Source of the DNA: Desulfofustis limnaeus | GTDB lineage: Bacteria; Desulfobacterota; Desulfobulbia; Desulfobulbales; Desulfocapsaceae | DNA length: 64,000 nucleotides | Direction of reading: 5' to 3' | Assembly: GCF_023169885.1 (NCBI RefSeq) | Contig: NZ_AP025516.1 | Span: forward strand, 1,364,001-1,428,000 | In this document: positions 37,493 to 45,537 of the stretch, in pieces | Layout of the letters: each line of letters begins with the position of its first letter | Numbering within the stretch: the stretch's first letter is position 1 | The notes under the pieces: generated by a model | What the model was told of the DNA's origin: nothing | Databases searched by the model: none | Seen by the model: the letters and a program-made list of their open reading frames with translations, nothing else | Made by a program: the position numbers and the translations under genes

Positions 37493-39505
37493 TCACCAGT
37501 CGAAGCGGACGCTGTTGTCGAGCGGGTCGACCTTCACCGGTCTGACCTTGACATGGTTGCCCGGTTCCGGCAGCGGCATCCGGGTGGCCGGCAGGTCGAT
37601 GTCCATGATGATATCGGTGAGCAGCAGGTTGACCCGTTTCGGCCCGGTTTCGATGACCAGGGCGTCCATGTAGCTGTCCTTGCGCTCTTCCAGGTATTTC
37701 AGCAGCCAATAGCGATGCCGCTGCTGTTTGACGTTGTTGGCGGTGGCCACCGTGCGGGAGATGATCGAGGTGAAATCCTTGCACATGTCCTCGGTAAAAC
37801 AAGTGCTGCGGCGGCGTACCAGGTGGTTGATCTGGTGCTGCATGACCAGATCGAGCAGCCGCCTGATCGGTGAGGTGACCGTGGTGTAGAAGCCGACGCC
37901 GAGTCCGCTGTGCGGCCTCGCCTCGGTGGTCAGTTCGCTGCGGGGCAGATGCTTGCGCTGCATGGTGTTGAGAAACAGGTCGTCGTCGTCCCCCTGGACA
38001 AAGCGTTTGGTGATGCGTCCCTGGGAGCGGAACAGGCCGGGGGCCATCCGGTCGGAGACGAAGCGGGCGGCCTCGGTATTGGCCAGGATCATCATTTCCG
38101 AGATGATGGTGCGTGCCGGGGTGTCGGTCTTGCCCAGGGATACGTGTGCCTTGCCCTGCGGATCCACGTAGATGTTGACGTCGGGGAAGGGTAGCAGCAG
38201 GGCGCCGGCTTCGATCCGTCGTTGCTGCAATTTCTTGCGCAGCATATTGAACAGCCGTAGATCCGGATCGCTGTCGATCATCGTATCGGCGTCCTCATAC
38301 GTGAGACGCCGGGCCACCCGGATGATGGAGGGGACGATCTGGGTCTTGAGAACTTCCGCCTCCGGTGAGAGCAGGATCAGATGCGACAGGGTGGCGCGCG
38401 TTTCCCCCTGAATCAGACTGCAGACACCCTGCGACAGGTGGCGCGGCAGCATCGGGATCTGACCTTCCGGAAAATAGAGTGAGGTCCCGCGCTGCAGCGC
38501 CTCCTGAAAGAGCGGATCGCCGGGGCGCACGTAATGGGCCACATCCGAGATATGGACACCGACCAGGTAGTTGCCTTTTTGTTCTTCGATGCTCAAGGCA
38601 TCGTCGAAATCGAGAGTGGTGGCCCCGTCGATGGTCATGGTGTTGAGCCGGGTCAGATCGACGCGGGCCGGGTCGTTGAACAGCGAATCGCTGCCGTACT
38701 GCAGAATTGCCTCGGCCTGTTGCCTGGCTTCGGTGGAGAAGGAGATGGGCAGATTATGTTTCAGCAACGGCAGGTTGACGTTACGGGGCCAGACGCCCGC
38801 CTTGATCAGCAGATGGTAGGGATCGTGCGGTTTGGTGAAGCCCGCTTCCTTGAGGATTTCGCGGGCCATCTCCGCCCGATCCGCCTCGGACCCGTGCAGA
38901 TAGTATTCCTGCAGTATCGTCAGGACTTCGTCTTCGGTCTCGGAAAACGGTTCCGCGCCGCTTTCTTGCTGATCGATACGCTTGAGCAGCCGGCTGCCCT
39001 GGGCGACAACCTCTTGTTTTCTCGCTTCCCGTTCCTGCTGCAACCGCAGCTGCTCCACTTTTTCCGGGCTGTGTACCTGGATCTTGCCCTCACGATATTT
39101 GAAGAAGAGCTTATCCTTGAATACCGAGCGCAGGAAGGCCGATACCCGGTCGTCGTCGGCCACCTGGCCGAACATCAGTTCCGTCAGGAAGTGCGGGTCG
39201 AAGGTGTCGGTCGATTCCTCGCAGGCCAACTCCCAGAGCATCTGCAGATCGATATTCTGCATCAACGTATGTCGTTTTTCGGTGGTGTCCTGCAGCAGTC
39301 TGATCAACGATTCGCGATCGGCAGCGCCGGGCGCCGAGGCCTGCGAACAGTGGACGATGCGGGATACCGGCAGGTTTACCTCGCGGCCGTTTTGATTGAG
39401 GAGGCGAACCCGTTTCGGTTGGCTGTCCGTCACATAGCCGCAGATGAACCTGCCGTTGTCCAGGTATTCGATGAGTTTGCCGGAACTAATAAATGAAAAA
39501 GACAT
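37493..39505 (-). CDS. RNase II/R family exoribonuclease
   Basis: The 670-residue protein has an N-terminal region unlike classical RNase R cold-shock domains. The RNB domain (ATTLDFDDALSIEE, the Asp-rich catalytic site near residue 294, and TTVTSPIRRLLDLVMQHQ) follows, with a C-terminal S1-like part. It degrades RNA 3' to 5'. The divergent N-terminus and the length resemble the plant/cyanobacterial-like RNB group rather than rnr proper, so I leave the symbol blank. It reads away from era across a 185-nt gap. Confidence 0.87.
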   Translation of the reverse strand: MSFSFISSGKLIEYLDNGRFICGYVTDSQPKRVRLLNQNGREVNLPVSRIVHCSQASAPGAADRESLIRLLQDTTEKRHTLMQNIDLQMLWELACEESTDTFDPHFLTELMFGQVADDDRVSAFLRSVFKDKLFFKYREGKIQVHSPEKVEQLRLQQEREARKQEVVAQGSRLLKRIDQQESGAEPFSETEDEVLTILQEYYLHGSEADRAEMAREILKEAGFTKPHDPYHLLIKAGVWPRNVNLPLLKHNLPISFSTEARQQAEAILQYGSDSLFNDPARVDLTRLNTMTIDGATTLDFDDALSIEEQKGNYLVGVHISDVAHYVRPGDPLFQEALQRGTSLYFPEGQIPMLPRHLSQGVCSLIQGETRATLSHLILLSPEAEVLKTQIVPSIIRVARRLTYEDADTMIDSDPDLRLFNMLRKKLQQRRIEAGALLLPFPDVNIYVDPQGKAHVSLGKTDTPARTIISEMMILANTEAARFVSDRMAPGLFRSQGRITKRFVQGDDDDLFLNTMQRKHLPRSELTTEARPHSGLGVGFYTTVTSPIRRLLDLVMQHQINHLVRRRSTCFTEDMCKDFTSIISRTVATANNVKQQRHRYWLLKYLEERKDSYMDALVIETGPKRVNLLLTDIIMDIDLPATRMPLPEPGNHVKVRPVKVDPLDNSVRFDW

Positions 39506-39645
39506 TGATGCCTTGCTGTGGTCTGGCGAGGGCGGCTTGTCCGCCCGGGGTCCCTGTGCCTCCGGAAATGCGCACCGGGCGGCAACAGGACCAGTTTTTT
39601 GGTTAAAACAGAGAAATATAGTGTATTTTTTTCATTTCTCCACGG

Positions 39646-39651
39646 TATAAT
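39646..39651 (+). promoter_or_regulatory. Candidate -10 box upstream of era
   Basis: A perfect TATAAT lies 40 nt before the era start, in an AT-rich stretch. The matching -35 region (gtattt at 17-nt spacing) is poor, so the assignment is tentative. Confidence 0.4.
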
Positions 39652-39690
39652 CTCAGTGCTTCAATAAAAATTAGCCTTCAACCCGTCACC

Positions 39691-40608
39691 ATGGATTCTT
39701 TCTCCACAGATACGGTACGTTCGGGTATGGTCGCCTTGGTGGGGCCGCCGAACGCCGGGAAATCGACCTTGCTCAATACGCTGCTCGGGCAGAAGATTTC
39801 CATTGTTACCCCGAAACCGCAGACCACCAGGAATCGGATTCTTGGCGTAGTCAACGGGGCCGACTACCAAATCGTTCTGGTTGACACCCCGGGTCTCCAT
39901 GCCAGTACCGGACTGCTGAATCGCGAGATGGACCGGGTTGCCCGGGAGAGCCTCAAAGGCATGGATGCGGTCCTGTTCATGGTCGATGCGGCAGCGCTGC
40001 CGACTGCGGCGACCACCGAGCGGCTCAGCCGCGAATACGGCGGCTATTTTGCCGAAATCGACGGACCGACCATAGTGCTGCTCAACAAGATCGATCTGCT
40101 CGACCATCGGCGGGTGCTGCCGATCATCGAGGTTTTTTCCCATATCCATCCGTTTCAGGCCATCATCCCCGTGTCGGCACGGACCGGCGATGGCACTCAG
40201 CGGTTAATCGATGAACTGCTGACCGTCCTGCCGATCGGGTATCGCTATTTCCCCGAGGACAGCCTGACCGATGCCAGTGAGCGATTCCTGGCCGCGGAAA
40301 TCATCCGGGAAAAGGTGTTCCTGTTGACCGGTCAGGAGATTCCTTATTCCTCGGCGGTATTGATCGACTCCTTCGAGGAGGATGACGTGCGCGGTCGGGT
40401 GACGATTCATGCCACCATCTTTCTGGAGCGCGCATCCCAGAAGCCGATTGTCATCGGCAAGGGCGGGGCGAAATTGAAACAGATCGGCATGGCGGCCCGC
40501 AAGGACATCGAAGAGTTGCTCGCCAGTCGGGTATCGCTGCACCTCTGGGTGAAGATCAGAAAACACTGGACCCGGGACGGCCAGTTCCTCAAACAGCTGG
40601 GGTTCTGA
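39691..40608 (+). CDS. era: GTPase Era
   Basis: The 305-residue GTPase has G1 GPPNAGKST, G2 region TTRNRILG, G3 DTPG, G4 NKID and a C-terminal KH domain (IVIGKGGAKLKQIG). Era binds the 3' end of 16S rRNA and assists 30S assembly. Length and order are standard. It converges with the DUF1992 gene 33 nt downstream. No clear Shine-Dalgarno precedes the ATG. Confidence 0.96.
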   Translation: MDSFSTDTVRSGMVALVGPPNAGKSTLLNTLLGQKISIVTPKPQTTRNRILGVVNGADYQIVLVDTPGLHASTGLLNREMDRVARESLKGMDAVLFMVDAAALPTAATTERLSREYGGYFAEIDGPTIVLLNKIDLLDHRRVLPIIEVFSHIHPFQAIIPVSARTGDGTQRLIDELLTVLPIGYRYFPEDSLTDASERFLAAEIIREKVFLLTGQEIPYSSAVLIDSFEEDDVRGRVTIHATIFLERASQKPIVIGKGGAKLKQIGMAARKDIEELLASRVSLHLWVKIRKHWTRDGQFLKQLGF

Positions 40609-40641
40609 GCTGGGACGGCTGATTGGCCGTGCCTCCGGGGG

Positions 40642-41007
40642 CTACAACCGCTCGACGATCTTTCGGTAGTAGTCGGGGTGGTGATCGAGGCGGGTCGGTC
40701 GGGCGCGGCACTGATCGATCTTCATCAGCAGCACGTTGAGTTTCTTCATCTGCTTGAGGCGTTGGTGCGCGTCCTCGGTCTTCGAGATGAGGTCTTCAAG
40801 ACGGTTGACCTCCTTGCGCATTTCCACTTCCGGCGGCAGGTAGCCGCTGTTTTTCAGGACCTTGTAGGCCATTTTCAGATCCTCGGGAACGAACGGGTCC
40901 GTATTCATGGGCAGCGGCCGACCGCGCCAGCCGTCGGTTCGTAGCGTGCCGTCTTCGATGGCCTGACTGATCCGTTGTTCGGCGATAAGAGCCAGGGCGC
41001 TATACAT
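40642..41007 (-). CDS. DUF1992 (DnaJ-homologue subfamily C28-like) protein
   Basis: The 121-residue protein has the DUF1992 core: AEQRISQAIEDGTL, GRPLPMNTDPFVPEDLKMAY and LKNSGYLPPEVEMRKEV. The N-terminal J domain of eukaryotic relatives is absent, as is usual in bacteria. The function is unknown. Its ATG lies 2 nt after the TAG of ctpA, so the two are coupled. Confidence 0.85.
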   Translation of the reverse strand: MYSALALIAEQRISQAIEDGTLRTDGWRGRPLPMNTDPFVPEDLKMAYKVLKNSGYLPPEVEMRKEVNRLEDLISKTEDAHQRLKQMKKLNVLLMKIDQCRARPTRLDHHPDYYRKIVERL

Positions 41008-41009
41008 GA

Positions 41010-42368
41010 CTATCTGCTTACCGGTTTTCCCGGTTCCTCCTCGAACGAAGCAAAAAGGACCAGGCTTTTGAGAATGTTGTAGGCGGCTTGCAACTGATTG
41101 TCCTGATCCAGCCGCTCCTGGATTTCGGCGGCCACTTCCGGCGTCGGTGTCGCTTCCGCTTCACCCTGGTTGAAAAAGTGATTCTCCAGGTTTTCTTCCC
41201 GCATCACTTCGTCAGAGCCAGACTCTGTACTGCCGTTCCCGCCGTTACTCGCCTCCACCACGATGTCGGGGATGATGCCGGTGGCCTGGATGGAACGCCC
41301 GTTGGGAGTGTAGTAACGGGCCGTGGTCATGCGCAGGCCGGCCCCGTCGGCCAGCGGGATGATGGTCTGCACCGAGCCTTTGCCGAAGGTCTTGGTGCCG
41401 ACGATGACGCCGCGATGATGGTCCTGCACGGCCCCGGCCACGATCTCGGCGGCACTGGCCGACCCTTCGTTGACCAGGACCACGAGCGGGTAAAACGATT
41501 CGGTCTTTTCGTCGCGGTGGGCTTCGTAGGTCAGGTTGAGATCCTGATTCCGGCCCCGGGTGTAGACGATCAGCCCTTCCGCGAGGAAGAGATCGGCCAC
41601 GTTCACCGCCTGATCGAGCAGCCCGCCGGGATTGTTGCGCAGGTCGAGAATGAGCCCCTGGAGCGGCTCCGCCTGTCGTAGTCTGGCCAGGTGTTCGCGG
41701 GCTTCCTTAGTGGTGTTGCGCTGGAAATTGGTGATCCGCAGGTAACCGAGGCCGGGTCTGATGACGTAGGACCGGACCGATTGCAGCGGGATGATGTCAC
41801 GGACCAGCGTGAATTCCTTGAGTTCCTGCCACCCCTCGCGAAAGATGGAGATGGTCACTTCACTGCCCTTCGGGCCGCGCAGCAGCTTGACCGCGTCGAA
41901 AGGCGACTTGCCCTTGGTGAATTCGTCGTTGATCTTAATGATCCTGTCGTTGGCCTTGATGCCGGCCTTGGCGGCGGGCGTATCCTCGATGGGGGCGATG
42001 ACGGTGAGAACCCCGTCCTTGAGTGTAATCTCGATGCCGATGCCGGTGAAGGCACCGCTGGTCTCTTCCTGAAACTCCCGGTAGTGCTCGGGCTTGAGAT
42101 AGGACGAGTGCGGATCCAGGGACAGCAGAAGACCGTTGATCGCCCCCTCGATCACCGCTTTGGTGTCGATCTCCTCCACATAATGTTCCTGCAGGATGCT
42201 GAGGATGGCGGCGAAGCTCTCCAGCTGTTGATAGGTCTCCTGCTGCTGCTTTTCACTGATCTCGGCTCGGGCGAGGGCGGTACTGAAGAGGATGAAAAAG
42301 AGGACGAGAGAAAGCAAGCAGCGGGTGTCGATCCGGGATGTGAGCATGTTGTTCAGTCGGTCTGGCAC
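41010..42368 (-). CDS. ctpA: Carboxyl-terminal processing protease (S41 family)
   Basis: The protein of up to 452 residues has an N-terminal hydrophobic export signal and a PDZ domain (GIGIEITLKDGVLTVIAPIE ... AGIKANDRIIKIN). The S41 catalytic core has Ser in EGSASAAEI and Lys in GTKTFGKGSVQT. It is a periplasmic protease acting on C-termini, often on cell-wall hydrolases. The GTG at 42368 is chosen because AGGA lies about 8 nt upstream; the ATG at 42347 has no ribosome site. It follows envC, the activator of such hydrolases. Confidence 0.93.
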   Translation of the reverse strand: MPDRLNNMLTSRIDTRCLLSLVLFFILFSTALARAEISEKQQQETYQQLESFAAILSILQEHYVEEIDTKAVIEGAINGLLLSLDPHSSYLKPEHYREFQEETSGAFTGIGIEITLKDGVLTVIAPIEDTPAAKAGIKANDRIIKINDEFTKGKSPFDAVKLLRGPKGSEVTISIFREGWQELKEFTLVRDIIPLQSVRSYVIRPGLGYLRITNFQRNTTKEAREHLARLRQAEPLQGLILDLRNNPGGLLDQAVNVADLFLAEGLIVYTRGRNQDLNLTYEAHRDEKTESFYPLVVLVNEGSASAAEIVAGAVQDHHRGVIVGTKTFGKGSVQTIIPLADGAGLRMTTARYYTPNGRSIQATGIIPDIVVEASNGGNGSTESGSDEVMREENLENHFFNQGEAEATPTPEVAAEIQERLDQDNQLQAAYNILKSLVLFASFEEEPGKPVSR

Positions 42369-42412
42369 TAAGGTGTTCCTGGGATGCAGGGCTGGCTCCC
42401 CTCATGGGTTCC

Positions 42413-43651
42413 TTACTGGATTGCCGTCAGTTGGCCGGCGTCCAGCCAATCGAGGGGATCGAGAAGAGTGGCTCCGTGTCTGATTTCGAAATAGAGACCT
42501 TCATTGAACAGGGTTGCGGTATCGCCCATGACGGCGATATCTGTTCGTTCGTCTACCTTTTTTCCTTTTTCGACGAGAATCCGGTCTACTCTTGACGTAA
42601 TAGAATAATACTGTTGCCCGTGATTCACAATGACCGTGTTGCCATAGCCGCGCAAATAACCGGAAAATTCGACCGTACCTTCATGTACGGCACGGACCAT
42701 GGTGCCCGTAGGAGCCTCGATGGCAAGCCCGTTACTCACCGAGGTAATACCGAGCCGATTGGTGGTCTGCTCGCCGAATCGGGTGATGATACCTCCTTGC
42801 ACCGGTGGCGGTATCTTCCCCTTGCTGCGGGCAAAACTCTGATCGAGCAGATCCTCCTTGCGTTCCAGCACCTGCAAGGAAGAGGTGAGTGAGCTGCGGG
42901 CCTGCTCCATCTCTTCGATGGCTTGCTGGTGCAGTTTCTGCTGGGTTCGGATCCGGGTCAGCAGCACCTCTTTTTCCTGCCTGAGTTCGCCCAGCTTGCG
43001 GCGCTCCGTCTCGTTCTGAGCGATGAATTCCTGCAGCAGCGCTTTTTCCAGCTCCATCGTGTCGATGGCCTGTTCCATTTCACCGATGGTGTGGCGGTAG
43101 GTGGCGATGACGTCGCGGTCATAGCGGATCAGGGTCTGAAACGAGTCGTGGAAACGGAGCAGCTCCGGCAGGGTCTGGGTGGAGAAGGTGACGTTGATGA
43201 AGCCGATATTGCCCATCTTGTAATAGGCCTGGATGCGCTTCATCAAGTGTTCCTGCACCGCCTGCTTTTCTCCGCGGGCGCGCTCCAGTTCGCGATCCTT
43301 GACCGTGATCAGTTCCTGTTGGGCCTGCATGCGGGCTTCGAGCACATCGAGTTTTTGCAGCTGTTCGTTGAGGCGGATATCGATATTTTGCAGTTCGGCG
43401 AGCAGGTTCCGCTCCTGTTGGCGGGTTTGGGTGATCTGCTCCTGCTGTTTCTGGATGCCTTCCTGCAGGCGGCGGATGTTGATCCGATAGGTCTTGATTC
43501 CCTGGGAGACCTCTTCTTTCTGCCGTTGCCGCTCCTCCGGCGTTTCCCCCCAGGCCAGGTCCCCTGGGGTGGTGAACAGGGGGCAGGCGACGCAGAACAG
43601 GATGGCGGCAAGGGTCGCGCGAGCTGTCTGTGCTGAAAAAAGGCGTCCCAT
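42413..43651 (-). CDS. envC: EnvC-like murein hydrolase activator
   Basis: The 412-residue protein has an export signal, long coiled coils (about residues 40-270, rich in Gln/Glu/Arg) and a C-terminal LytM/M23 domain. The LytM metal motif is degenerate: NGLAIEAP replaces the HxGxD-type site and YYSITSRV replaces the HxH site. EnvC has the same loss and activates amidases instead of cutting. It sits behind ftsEX, which recruits EnvC in enterobacteria. Confidence 0.9.
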   Translation of the reverse strand: MGRLFSAQTARATLAAILFCVACPLFTTPGDLAWGETPEERQRQKEEVSQGIKTYRINIRRLQEGIQKQQEQITQTRQQERNLLAELQNIDIRLNEQLQKLDVLEARMQAQQELITVKDRELERARGEKQAVQEHLMKRIQAYYKMGNIGFINVTFSTQTLPELLRFHDSFQTLIRYDRDVIATYRHTIGEMEQAIDTMELEKALLQEFIAQNETERRKLGELRQEKEVLLTRIRTQQKLHQQAIEEMEQARSSLTSSLQVLERKEDLLDQSFARSKGKIPPPVQGGIITRFGEQTTNRLGITSVSNGLAIEAPTGTMVRAVHEGTVEFSGYLRGYGNTVIVNHGQQYYSITSRVDRILVEKGKKVDERTDIAVMGDTATLFNEGLYFEIRHGATLLDPLDWLDAGQLTAIQ

Positions 43652-43669
43652 GGGTCCTGGTCCGGTGGC

Positions 43670-44557
43670 TCACATACGGAGAAATTTACGCATGGACAGG
43701 TAGCTGCCGACCGTGCAGAGCAGGACCGATACGAGCACGATCATCAGGATGGTCGCTCCCTGGAAGAAGGAAAACTCAAAGATACTGAGGATGCCGGGGC
43801 CGGAAAACCTCATCTTGATCCAGTGGAACAGCGAGTACAGCGAGACGATGCCGAGTGTCGATCCAAGCATGCCCTGGAGAATGCCCTCGATGAGAAACGG
43901 GGTACGGATATAGTTATTGGTGGCGCCCACCAGCTTCAGCAGTTCCAATTCGGCCTGCCGGCCCAAGATGACCAGCCGGATGGTGTAGGAAACCATGAAC
44001 ACCGAAGTCATGATCAGCAGTCCGCCGCTGAGCAGCACAACGATGGAGAGCAGCCGGGTGAAATAGTAGAAGCGCTCGATCCAGTCCTGGCCGTACTGCA
44101 CCTTGAGGGTCCCGGGAAGGCGGGACAGGTACTCGGAAAACAGTTTGACCTGGCTGAGGCTGCGCAGGTTTTTCATGGGGACCACCTCGATCGAGGCGGG
44201 CAGGAAGTCTTCCGGCATGTCGTCGAGCACGTCCCGGTCGTCGTCGAGTTGTTCGGCAAAACGGTCATAGGCCTCGCTCTTGGAGACGAAACGGATCTCC
44301 TGCACTTCGTCGAAGGCGAGGATCTTGCGGCGCAGCTGTTCCTGCATCTCCGGCCCCGGTTCTTCTTCCAGGTAGACGATGAGGCGCAGGTCGTCGCCGA
44401 GCTTGTCGCCGACCCCGAGCATGTTCAGGTAGACCAGAGAGAAAAAGGCGAAGATGAGCACCGAGAGACTGACGGTAAGCAGGGTCATGAACTGCGACGG
44501 CCACGTCTGCTTGAGGTTACGGGCCACCTGACGGAAAACGGCGAACCAGAAGTTCAT
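43670..44557 (-). CDS. ftsX: Cell division protein FtsX
   Basis: The 295-residue protein has four membrane helices, a periplasmic loop after the first (residues about 45-165) and the FtsX-type C-terminal helices around IRLVILGRQAELELLKLVGA. FtsX carries signals from FtsE to periplasmic hydrolase activators such as EnvC. Its start overlaps the ftsE stop by 4 nt (ATGA). The envC gene starts 18 nt after its stop. Confidence 0.94.
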   Translation of the reverse strand: MNFWFAVFRQVARNLKQTWPSQFMTLLTVSLSVLIFAFFSLVYLNMLGVGDKLGDDLRLIVYLEEEPGPEMQEQLRRKILAFDEVQEIRFVSKSEAYDRFAEQLDDDRDVLDDMPEDFLPASIEVVPMKNLRSLSQVKLFSEYLSRLPGTLKVQYGQDWIERFYYFTRLLSIVVLLSGGLLIMTSVFMVSYTIRLVILGRQAELELLKLVGATNNYIRTPFLIEGILQGMLGSTLGIVSLYSLFHWIKMRFSGPGILSIFEFSFFQGATILMIVLVSVLLCTVGSYLSMRKFLRM

Positions 44558-45249
44558 GGTTTCACCCCTTCCCGGATCAGGTGCAGTTTGCCGCTGCGCA
44601 ACTCCATGATGCGATGCTGGGTATGGCGGTAGATGGAGTCGTCATGGGTGGCGATGACCACCGTCGCCCCGGCATGGTTGCATTTGGTCAGCAGGTCCAT
44701 GACCCGCGCCGTGGTCGTCGCATCGAGATTGCCGGTGGGTTCGTCCACCAGGATCAGGGTCGGGGAGTTGGCCACCGCCCGGGCCAGCGCCACTCGTTGC
44801 TGTTCGCCGCGCGACAGTTCGCCGGTGACGGTGTCGTGTTTGTCGCTCAGGGCCAGCCGTTCGAGCAGGTCCTTGACCCGTTTCCTGATGAGCTGCGGCT
44901 TCTTGTACGACACCTCCATGGAGATGGCGATATTTTCGGCCACCGTCCGTTCGGTGAGGAGCTTGAAATCCTGGTAGGCCACGCCGATTTTCTGCCGCAT
45001 TTTGGCCAGGGCCTTGCCCCGGAGTTTGTGGATGTCCCGTCCACCGATCTCGATCAGGCCGTTGGTGGGGGTCTCCATGTTGCACAGCAGCTTGAGAAAG
45101 GTGGTCTTGCCGGCCCCGCTCATGCCGATCAAAAAAAACATCTCACCCTGATCGATCGACACGGAGACATCTGAAAGTGCCTTGATATCGGGAAGATACG
45201 TTTTGCTGACCTTGATCATCTCGATCATGGCGCCGTGGTTTTCACTCAT
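44554..45249 (-). CDS. ftsE: Cell division ATP-binding protein FtsE
   Basis: The 231-residue ABC ATPase has Walker A GMSGAGKTT, a Q-loop (YQDF), Walker B TLILVDEPTGNLD and the H-loop in ATHDDS. The signature motif reads LSRGEQQ instead of LSGGEQQ, a known kind of variant. FtsE pairs with FtsX at the divisome. The ATG at 45249 has no clear ribosome site; an internal start at 45228 (MIEMIKV) is possible. Confidence 0.93.
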   Translation of the reverse strand: MSENHGAMIEMIKVSKTYLPDIKALSDVSVSIDQGEMFFLIGMSGAGKTTFLKLLCNMETPTNGLIEIGGRDIHKLRGKALAKMRQKIGVAYQDFKLLTERTVAENIAISMEVSYKKPQLIRKRVKDLLERLALSDKHDTVTGELSRGEQQRVALARAVANSPTLILVDEPTGNLDATTTARVMDLLTKCNHAGATVVIATHDDSIYRHTQHRIMELRSGKLHLIREGVKP

Positions 45250-45309
45250 CGAACTCGTCAGGGAAGAGGGTCTGGGCCGCTACGGAAAAATTTCTTTAAT
45301 AATCTCTCA

Positions 45310-45338
45310 TTTTTACTAGGAACGGTCAGGCGTGTCAA
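45310..45338 (-). promoter_or_regulatory. Candidate promoter of the ftsEX-envC-ctp operon
   Basis: On the minus strand a perfect TTGACA (45338-45333) is followed after 17 nt by TAAAAA (45315-45310). The predicted start near 45303 leaves a leader of about 55 nt to ftsE. The rest of the 288-bp ftsE/ileS gap has only a weak ileS promoter candidate (TTGCAA-16-TATTCT near 45425). Confidence 0.6.
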
Positions 45339-45537
45339 TCGATTCCGTGAAAGAACCGGTCAGGCATTCTCACCAGGCCGGCGCCTGGCCGATCCGGCTC
45401 CTCCGGCGAGCTATGACTTTCCCCTTGCAACTTGATCGGTTGGTGTTATTCTAATCTGTTCTGAAGAAAATATCGGCTGCCGGCAACAGGTGACGTGATC
45501 CGGTATACGGGTCCTCGTGAGGAAAAAGGAGAAAACC

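Noticed and set aside
42413-43651. Loss of the LytM metal site as gene decay
   Set aside because: EnvC activators normally have a degenerate LytM site, and the genomic context (ftsEX) fits that role.
44554-45249. LSRGEQQ signature in FtsE as a notable defect
   Set aside because: Such variants occur in functional ABC proteins and all other motifs are intact.
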